Shown here piece by piece: positions 56,666 through 64,000 of a stretch of DNA of 64,000 nucleotides. The notes beneath the pieces were generated by a model, which saw only the letters and a program-made list of their open reading frames with translations, searched no databases and was not told where the DNA came from. The translations under genes were made by a program, and so were the position numbers. The DNA is from Gari tellinella (lineage: Eukaryota; Mollusca; Bivalvia; Cardiida; Psammobiidae). Within the stretch, counting starts at the first letter, position 1, and each line of letters begins with the position of its first letter. The stretch covers positions 37,192,070-37,256,069 of the forward strand of contig OV277867.1 in NCBI GenBank assembly GCA_922989275.2, written 5' to 3'.

Positions 56666-56993
56666 TTAAAAACAATATATGGTGTGGGAAGAATTAAAGC
56701 ACTGGTTACCAGAGGACGTCGTAGGAGTGTTAACAGCAAGGGTTAAAAGCATGTCTACCCAGCCCATGGATGTTTACAACATCATGTCTTCTTACGCTTG
56801 TGTAATCTCGGATTACTTTCACAAAGCCATTCCCGTGGGTGTTCTTTATTTCATCTGACAAGAAACAATTTGGTTTATTCTTTTCCAGCGGTACCAAAAA
56901 ACACTCCATTCAAAGCATGTGCGTAACCATGTTTTAGACAGTTCAAAAAGAGATAACCAGCTGGGTGCTCCATCATACGCTAATAGAATAATA

Positions 56994-57200
56994 CAGTGCT
57001 CCCTCTCTACAACGACACCAAATTGGAGACACCGATTACATGTGTGTTGTACGGAGGGAATCGTTATAGAGAGGAAAAATTAAGAATTGGCTTACATTTG
57101 CAAATAGCTTGAATCAAGTTCAGACGCCACGTAACGCGGCGTCTGATCTGGATTCAAGCGATTTGTCACTCGTCACGGTATTTATTCTATCAAAATTCGC
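56994..57200 (+). repeat. Family B MITE, right end lost
   Basis: Starts CAGTGCTCCCTCTCTACAAC with TA before it. Core at about 57100-57170: GCTTGAATCAAGTTCAGACG, centre CCACGTAACGCGG, mirror. The family B 3' body stops after CACTCGTCACGG. Confidence 0.7.
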
Positions 57201-57670
57201 ATGCAAACTATATAATGTATAAAAGTAATTTCCCGAGAAACGTAGGATTTATAAACTTTTTAGAAATCTAAAGTCAAATTTCAAAACCTAAATGCGTTCC
57301 ATATGTTCAAGGTATATGCCGCTGGTGTCAAACCTTTTACGTGACCTGAACGACCCTTTCCATATACACATGTGTACCAGAAAGAAATGCAATATATTAA
57401 GGGACATTTGAGCTATAAGCATTTTTAAGATTAACAGTGCGTTGATACTTTTCAATAACTGTTCATTTTCGGTAGGGCAATGCATTCCGTTCGGACGGGA
57501 CACTGCTACATCTTCCATGCTGTATTATATGGGTAATATCAATAAAGACAGAATTTCTGGTTTTGAACCGCATTACAGACAACAACATCCACCGTGAATA
57601 ATAATCTGGGAACAGTGACGCAATAAGCAGAAGAAGTTAAGAGCTGCAAAAACAGCCGTCGCAGAATAAG

Positions 57671-57897
57671 TGGTGACTGCGTTATTTTTTCCCCGTTTGA
57701 ACTCAGACAAAACGCAATAATACGTTTCAAACTACATATCTGATTATTTAGATTAGTTTTTGTGGCAAACAGCTTGGATCCTGATAAGACGCCGGGTTAC
57801 CCGGCGTCTGATCTGGCTCCAAACTGTTTGCAAAAATGAAATTATAATGATAGCTCAAACAAATTTAATGGGAAAGAATGACGTATTATCTGTCACA
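57671..57897. repeat. Family A MITE, ends eroded
   Basis: TGACTGCGTTATTTTTTCCC on the left and GGGAAAGAATGACGTATTAT on the right. Core at about 57764-57830: GCAAACAGCTTGGATCCTGA, centre CCGGGTTACCCGG, mirror TCTGGCTCCAAACTGTTTGC. The two arms differ (GGATCC versus GGCTCC), an unmatched pair. Confidence 0.65.
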
Positions 57898-57986
57898 GCA
57901 GTCAGCGTATAATGGTTACCCTCTACATGCTACTCAATACTCGTCAGCGGGAGTCACCACCTGCAATACTTCTGAAAGTAGACATA

Positions 57987-58180
57987 TAGTCGAACTTCGA
58001 TATCCCAAACTCGGTTAGGTCTAACATACCCGTATTTCAAATTTAAAACGCGGCTTAGCCGCGTTTTAACTTTGAAACACAGGTATATTCACCTACACCG
58101 AGCTTGAAAAAAGGCAAATTCATGTTTCGAAATATCGGATATTTCGAGTTAGGCGAGTTGGAGATATCGAAGTTCGACTG
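57987..58180. repeat. Family L MITE (TA-flanked)
   Basis: Starts TAGTCGAACTTCGATATCCC and ends GGAGATATCGAAGTTCGACTG. The centre is AAAACGCGGCTTAGCCGCGT TTT. The ACACCGAGCTTGAAAAAAGG word recurs in the remnant at 37270-37378. Confidence 0.75.
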
Positions 58181-58479
58181 TATGTGCACCTCCTAAATGA
58201 TGATATATTTTCGAATGATCAAACAATTAGGCAATGACGTTGAGACGCAGCTCTAGCTTAACGTAATCCACACCGGTTGAAATTGTAATTACAAAGTTGT
58301 TGACAGTATGCAAAGAAGAATATATTTAAAGCCAAACCAATTACATTATAAGGCAGCAAAATTTACATTGGGGGTTCGAACAGCATAGAAATTGATACAG
58401 AGGAACAAAAGCATTTCTGTCAATACGAAAATAGTTTGTTAACAAGAAAGCATCAGGACTATCTTCTTTTCTGATAAAT

Positions 58480-58808
58480 CAGTGCCCCCTCCTCTACAAT
58501 GACCCTTTCCTTACATAGACTCTTGTCGCAATTCTCTAAACAGGACAATTGTGTTCAACCTATTAAAAACTGCAATGTTGTTTTCTTAACATTGTATTAT
58601 CATATGCTGTTTATCTCAAAGTTACATAATGGACATTTTGACAGAAAAAAAACTTGATGGGGAATCACAAACAGCTTGAATCTAGATCAGACGCCGCGTT
58701 ACGCGGCGGCTGAACTGTATTCAAGCTGTTTGCAAATTTCCCTCTCTATAACGACTCCGCACAAATTGTTTGTCTCCCATTGGGTGTCGTTATAGAGATG
58801 AAGCACTG
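58480..58808 (-). repeat. Family B MITE, inverted orientation
   Basis: Starts CAGTGCCCCCTCCTCTACAA and ends GTTATAGAGATGAAGCACTG with TA. Core at about 58668-58735: CAGCTTGAATCTAGATCAGA CG, centre CCGCGTTACGCGG, mirror. The body order is reversed relative to 61047-61394. Confidence 0.75.
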
Positions 58809-59004
58809 TATTGTCTTGAGTACGCATTCAGCGTTTTCAAATCTTGCTACTGGTGCCTTGCTCTGGCTACAGAGTCAAGCATTCACTTATTTACCTGTAA
58901 TCCTGGTCAGGAAATGATATGCATAATACAAAGAAGACGTGATAATAGAATGCAGGGTCTTAAACCCGTCTAGACGGTAAATGACTCTTTCTCAGAGTTA
59001 CTTG

Positions 59005-59259
59005 CAGGGCTGCCATAAGTTGATCATAAAATCCTAAGATTTCAAATTTTCATTTTTTCAGACGCAATTTTACTAATCGTACCTTTACCTCATAGTCTGT
59101 TTCTTTTTTGGAAGACACAGGACTACTTAAAACTGGTTGAATGTAAAGCAGAATGCGCCTTAAGACGCATTCTGCTTTAGGTTCAGCCTGTTTTAAGCTA
59201 CGATCTGCTAGGATAAAAATCCGAAAACTTAGGAAAAATCCGGAGAAATGGCAGCCCTG
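59005..59259. repeat. Family I MITE, intact
   Basis: Starts CAGGGCTGCCATAAGTTGAT and ends GAGAAATGGCAGCCCTG. TACTTG is repeated on both sides (58999-59004 and 59260-59265). The central palindrome is of the second type (GACTACTTAAAACTGG, inner arm AGAATGCGCCTTAAGACGCA, mirror). Confidence 0.8.
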
Positions 59260-59530
59260 TACTTGACATCTAAAAATGTTGACATTTTTATTTTTTTAAA
59301 AGTGTCATTGCCTCGGATAGTGAACCGGATATTGCCATCGGCTTTGTTTGTTTAAACTTTGAAAAACGACCAAGGACCAGCGTTGACTTTCAATTTTCAT
59401 TTATCAAAATATCTAAGTGCTGTTTTATGAAAAAGCCACACTTTGTCGTTTAAGCAGACAGCATTCTAAAAAATAAAATATTTAATAGAGATTAAAGCAA
59501 AGTAGAGATATCGATTTGGTGCAACAGTGT

Positions 59531-59820
59531 TCAATGCAAACAACGACCTTCCCAAATAACGATTCTCTCCTTGCCGCCCATCCCTTAACAGGACAATCGT
59601 GTCTAACGCTTGTACTGCTACACTGCCGTCTGATTAATATTGTTGTCTGCTGTTTTCTGTCAGATATCGGAAACTTTTCTCAGCAAAAATACATTATGAC
59701 GAGTAACGCGGCGTCTGATCGGGAGCCCAGCTGTTTGCGAATGAAAGTCAATTTCCCTTTCTATAACGACTCTGTCCGAACAACGAACACAATCATTGTT
59801 TCCTATTGGGTTTTGTCCTG
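59531..59820. repeat. Family B MITE, decayed
   Basis: CAACGACCTTCCCAAATAAC GATTCTCTCC on the left, one palindrome arm (AACGCGGCGTCTGATCGGGA) in the middle, and CTATAACGACTCTGTCCGAA CAACGAACAC on the right. The 108-codon frame over it is a shadow. Confidence 0.45.
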
Positions 59821-60534
59821 TAGCTACTTCATTGACGTCTAAACACACACTTTCTGTGCTAAACAGTTGTGGTTTACTGTAAATATTTTGGAAAGCAGGA
59901 AGAAAACCATTTCGAGTGCATTTGAAATCGAACCTATCCTAAGAAGCCAATGACATTCTGTATTATAATAATGATCTTGACAGAAGCGCCGTAGGTAGCG
60001 TCTGCACATTATTATACAAAACCATTAAAACTAAGATCCATGCACTTGAGCTATACGCTAATGGGTGTACAATAGTGCATACTCAGACTGAACACTGCGT
60101 CTCTTGAGCGCGTCTTACGAAACGTCCGTCGTACGACCAATTTTTGCGTAAGTCAGTATCTAAAATTCTCAAATATCATTTATTTCTTCAGTGAATCCTG
60201 TCCTGTGAAAAGACGTTTCCAAATAAAAATGTCAAAATACATAAAAGATGGAGAAATGAAAAATCTGCTGAATTTCAAATGTTTGACTGACGAGCATCTT
60301 AGTAGTACGGACTTTTGTAAGACGGGCCACTGATTCGGCGACTGATCTCAGTTTATAATTTTTGCGCTACACTGAGTCTTTTCGTTTCAGAACGAGAATC
60401 ATATTCATTGTTAATGAGGAATATTGACATGTAGATCCTCCATAAGGCTAGAAAAACGTAAGGAAGAAAATAACTTACTATAATATGAACTTTCTGTTTT
60501 GTATTAGTTTATACATTAAAATGCACAATAAAAA

Positions 60535-60763
60535 CACATTTTTCTTTCCCAATTAACGTGTTAATGCTAAAACTATGATTTCCATTACAAACAGTTTGAA
60601 TACAGATTAGACGCCGGTTAACTTGGCAACTTACAAGGCTCCAAATGGTTTGCTACTCAGATTTAAACAAATAGAAAACAAATATGTTATTTTCTACCTT
60701 TAACTGTAGTGCGCTTGCGTTTTATTTTCTTTCATATGGGAAGGAAGGACGTTTGTCCATTGT
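60535..60763. repeat. Family A MITE, diverged
   Basis: CACATTTTTCTTTCCCAATT then ACGTGTTAATGCTAAAAC on the left; GGGAAGGAAGGACGTTTGTC on the right. Core at about 60590-60653 is mutated (GTTTGAATACAGATTAGACG, CAAGGCTCCAAATGGTTTGC). Confidence 0.6.
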
Positions 60764-61046
60764 AACACATTCATTCACCGATTCTTGCAATGTACACTTT
60801 AAGTTTCTAAGTATTCGTAGTCATTTTTAAGACATATAGGTTTAATGTATCAGTATATCGCAAAATGACAAACAGTGTGCCCTTTTTACTGTTTGCAAAC
60901 TATGGCGCTATGCCAACAGTTGGATATAGACAGTTTGCACTCTAGGACATGCTTCTATATATGCCGACAGTAAGACGGTATGTTCTAGAAAAGTTCCATG
61001 AACCATTAGAGAAGGGACTGGGCTTGATTACAGCGTGAAACAAATA

Positions 61047-61394
61047 CAGCGCTCCCTCTCTACAACGACACCCAATGGGAGACACACACTATGTTCATTG
61101 TTCGGAGGGAGTCATTATAGGGAGGGAAATTTGAAAACAGCTTGAATCCAGATCAGACGCCGCGTCACGCGGCGTCTGACCTGGATTCAAGCTGTTTGTC
61201 ACTCTTCATTAAGATTGTTTTCTGTCAAATGTCTATTATGTAAATTTTAGAAAAATAGCAGACGACACTTTAAAGCAGACAGCATTGCAGTCGGGAATCG
61301 GTTTGGCATAATTGTACTGTTTAGGGAACTCTGACCAGTATCGTTGTCAGGAGGAAGTCGTTGTTGGGAGCGACATTGTAGGGAGGGAGCACTG
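61047..61394 (+). repeat. Family B MITE, intact (TA-flanked)
   Basis: Starts CAGCGCTCCCTCTCTACAAC and ends GTAGGGAGGGAGCACTG, with TA on both sides. Core at about 61134-61199: CAGCTTGAATCCAGATCAGA CG, centre CCGCGTCACGCGG, perfect mirror. Best reference copy of family B. Confidence 0.85.
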
Positions 61395-61399
61395 TATTT

Positions 61400-62330
61400 C
61401 AATCCCATATGTTTTCCATTTATAATAAATCTTGTCTGTAGTTTGGAAAGTTTAATCATAAACATCGCGCTGTTTTCCATATTGCTTTATATTAGCGGTC
61501 GATATGTATGTCTGCCTATTTGGTCGGGGGACTAAACCCTTCCAGTGCGGAAAACAAATCTATCAACAATTTGCCAACAGTATATGACAAGCTCAGAGGG
61601 CGCCCGTGTGGTATAACGTTAACTAATGTGTAGACAATCCCCTAAATGGTGAATGTTAAATGGTCAATATTTAAGAAATGAAAACCCCATTTGAAAAGTC
61701 AACATGGTAAAGATTAAGACTTTAAATGTACTGTTACGGCATACATTGATACAGTCCTAAACCAGACGTGATTCCTGTTTCGCTTTAATTGGTCTGTATG
61801 TACGATCAATAGTAACTGCATGTAAAAATATTCTGGACAAAGCAGCTAGTCCTAAAGGTAAGGAAACATTTTACAAAGTTGACGCAATTAGTAAATGTAG
61901 ACTGGTTGATTGTTTAAAGACATGTAACAGCTTATGTTGAGGAGATTCCTGTGTTACGGTGACCTTCCAATTATATAGGCACCTATTAAGCACCTAAAAA
62001 TAAACAGAAATTTGTGTTCGTAAAGAGAGTTTTTAACATACATGTTACACTTGACCGGTAAATACTAATTAGTTTAATAACTGTTTCTCGGAGACATAGA
62101 TGGAAACAATTTGCACTGAGTTCACACTGCAATACTGTTTATTAGACATCATTAAATTAATGATGTGGCATAGTTGTAATGGAATTAATACCAGATTGTT
62201 ATAATTACAGTATATACACTCCTTTACGGTCACAACACGCGTCCAACGGTTATTTGTTAATAAATTTAATTTTGGCTGTTCACCGTGTAAAGCGGTTTGT
62301 GATCAGGATCGAATTCAAACCGACGACGAT
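61400..62330. other. No recognisable feature
   Basis: AT-rich, no open frame beyond about 60 codons that is not MITE-derived, no palindrome core and no RNA gene seen. Confidence 0.4.
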
Positions 62331-62337
62331 TGTTTAG

Positions 62338-62527
62338 CCTATTTGTGCCTACCATCCATATATTGGACATAGGTAAAAATGTAGATTCTGATTCAACACT
62401 GCAAAAGCTAGCGTTTGATCAGACTATAAACAGTTTGCTGATAGGAATTTCTGTATAGAATAATTGAAAAATGAAAAATTAAGACCAGACACACATTAGC
62501 TCAAATGGCGTCATAGCGGTCAATGAG
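62338..62527 (+). repeat. Family F MITE, diverged
   Basis: Right TTAA at 62528-62531, left mutated to TTAG. Starts CCTATTTGTGCCTACCATCC ATATATTGGAC. The core is damaged (AATGTAGATTCTGATTCAAC, CGTTTGATCAGACTATAAAC). Body ends GCGGTCAATGAG. Confidence 0.6.
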
Positions 62528-62632
62528 TTAAATCACAACGTCGTGTATGTTGAGGAATCTGCACTGACTATTGAGGTCTACCGGGTAATATAAAACAATT
62601 TGTATCTACGGTCATAGCTTTTACACATTTAA

Positions 62633-62836
62633 CCCTTTCACTCTCAATGACTTTATAAAGTGTATTTGCAAATAGACTGATCAGAATTCAAACTGTTGGA
62701 CACGTTTTTGAACTTTCATCAGTCATACTGCCTTTAATTTTACTTTGAAACTATTTTGCAGACAATACTATTGAAGCAAAGACAGTTACGACGGTGAGGG
62801 GTGAAAACCTCATGGCCTATTTAACTATTAAAGGGA
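62633..62836 (+). repeat. Family E MITE, core deleted
   Basis: TTAA at 62629-62632. Starts CCCTTTCACTCTCAATGACT and has the body TTCATCAGTCATACTGCC and GACGGTGAGGGGTGAAAACC, ending near ACTATTAAAGGG. The palindrome is reduced to AATAGACTGATCAGAATTC. Confidence 0.6.
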
Positions 62837-62849
62837 GAAGTATTCCATC

Positions 62850-64000
62850 GTGACATAGGGTGACTAACATCGACATTGCAAACAGTCAACACCAAAATCA
62901 AGTGTAATCTTTAATCATTATCTGAACTATGTGTCACTCGATTTGATATTTCTTCGAGTTAACTGATTATATCTACCAATGAAGTAAAGATACATATATA
63001 AGAACCGATTCAGACGATATTCTGGATAAAGAAGATTCTAGAATTTATTGTGAAAGGACAAAAGCAGATAGTATCTAGGATGGACCGAATGGACCAGTTT
63101 TGGTTCACTTAACATTTAAGTTGATCGTGGTGACCACAAGTAATAAAAGTCTTTGAAAACAATTATTCATACCTCTGAAATATATATTGTAATTAATCCC
63201 CTGTCAAATTATTTGAAATACATGTATATTCAATTGAAATTGCGGTCCCTGCCGTTTTGATTACGAAATCATTTTGTGATGTAAATTCTGTATATGTCTT
63301 ATTTTAATCCGTTTTGAATGTTATCGAAATTAAGACTCATTCAAACGTATGTTAACAATAAAATATCCTGTAAGGTTTCCCACCCAGATCTAGATCTATT
63401 TGCATATTAAAACATTTAGATATTCTCCCTTTTGAATGAATACAATCAGTTCCACCTGTAATGCCTCTCTTCCCTATGAATAAGAGAATAATTATTTTTT
63501 TGCAGTCGTTCTTTTATTAGCTATGTTGGTATTTGCTACTCTACACGGTACTGAGAGGTCACACCATGTTGACGAGTATACCCTGTAGGCTAAGTTCGTA
63601 ATCGCAGTTTCCTCAAAAGAGTCGCTTAGAAAATGATAAAACATACCTCAGTAATAAGCCATGTAAAATAATATGTACCAAAAAATAATTTTCATTTTCT
63701 AACAAGAATATACTTTTGTAAGAGAACTGTTCATCTTAACAAAGTGGGAGGGACCACTTATGTCAAGTGACGTCGGTGAAGCAGATGACAAATCACTATA
63801 AAATTGTAATATTTAATTGTAAAAAGGCAATTTTTGAAATAAAGTGTTTCCGGAGTGTAAACAGACATAAAGCAATAGGATCAAATTGTTATGCTATATC
63901 GATTGAATACATACTCTGCCTGATTGAGTTGCGTTATGGAATGTTTTGCACAGGGGTGACATCTATCGTTTTTCTTTTTGATTGCAAAAGTGATGACGTT
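62850..64000. other. No recognisable feature to window end
   Basis: AT-rich DNA. One eroded core-like GCAAACAGTCAACACC at 62878. I see no exon with supporting splice sites, no RNA gene and no element ends. Confidence 0.4.

Noticed and set aside
57288..57518. 76-codon minus frame beginning MEDVAVSRPN
   Set aside because: No domain, no splice support and no signal peptide at the N-terminus. Left out as unsupported.
2006..61199. CRISPR-like array of palindromic repeats
   Set aside because: Palindromes are hundreds to thousands of bases apart, belong to distinct TIR elements with target duplications, and the DNA is eukaryotic.

Overview
The window looks like genomic DNA of an animal, most likely a bivalve mollusc. 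It is AT-rich, has no bacterial-style gene packing, and shows a spliced gene with GT/AG boundaries and in-phase exons. It also carries a tRNA-headed SINE with a perfect target-site duplication, the tail of a LINE, and very dense short palindromic transposons. The bivalve assignment rests on my general recollection that such palindromic MITE cores, and the tandem array ending in a GAC/GGAC-rich tract with a CCCCC/GGGGG hairpin, occur in bivalve genomes. No species is claimed.

Genes. Only one host gene can be supported: the last two exons of a Ly6/uPAR (quiver/sleepless-type) three-finger, probably GPI-anchored protein on the + strand (14953-15099 and 19640-19869, joined by a 4.5-kb phase-1 intron). 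Its signal-peptide exon was not found. One further possible exon (minus strand, 32788-32938) is weak. Nearly all other open frames of 60-140 codons lie inside repeats and are shadows.

Mobile DNA by class. (i) TA-flanked families with CAGT-type ends, consistent with Tc1/mariner-derived MITEs: A (about 250 bp, about 14 copies), B (about 350 bp, about 9), C, D and L. (ii) TTAA-flanked families, consistent with piggyBac-type MITEs: E, E2, F, G, H, P, a 0.9-kb foldback family K, and a 1745-bp piggyBac-like element (35161-36905) whose pre-insertion site is preserved as a paralogue at 50391-50445. (iii) Others: CAGGGCTGCC-ended elements (I), a 500-bp element with perfect 15-bp ends (38753-39252), a CAGGGGCCC-ended element (52214-52435), and a 555-bp inverted-repeat element with an internal tRNA-like B box (2734-3288). 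(iv) Retroposons: a SINE (38170-38442), a LINE ORF2 C-terminus with 3' tail (29341-30227) and a second LINE-like 3' end (about 46960-47262). (v) A 2-kb block of about 300-bp tandem repeats (24282-26268).

The main biological theme is modularity. Families with unrelated terminal repeats and different target duplications carry the same kind of central palindrome (ends GCAAACAG and CTGTTTGC). Each family has its own arm variants, matched by complementary changes in the other arm. A second core type, rich in CTTAAAGCAGG and GCATTCTGC, is likewise shared by four families. No transposase is encoded in the window, so every element seen here is non-autonomous.

Layout: 1-14 kb repeat mosaic; 14.9-19.9 kb Ly6 gene; 20-24 kb sparse; 24.3-26.3 kb tandem array; 26.4-31.5 kb inverted repeat, LINE and nested MITEs; 35.2-36.9 kb piggyBac-like element; 37.5-39.3 kb repeat cluster; 40-44 kb MITE-dense; 44-56 kb sparser, with possible regulatory non-coding DNA; 56-62.5 kb MITEs; 62.8-64 kb nothing recognised.
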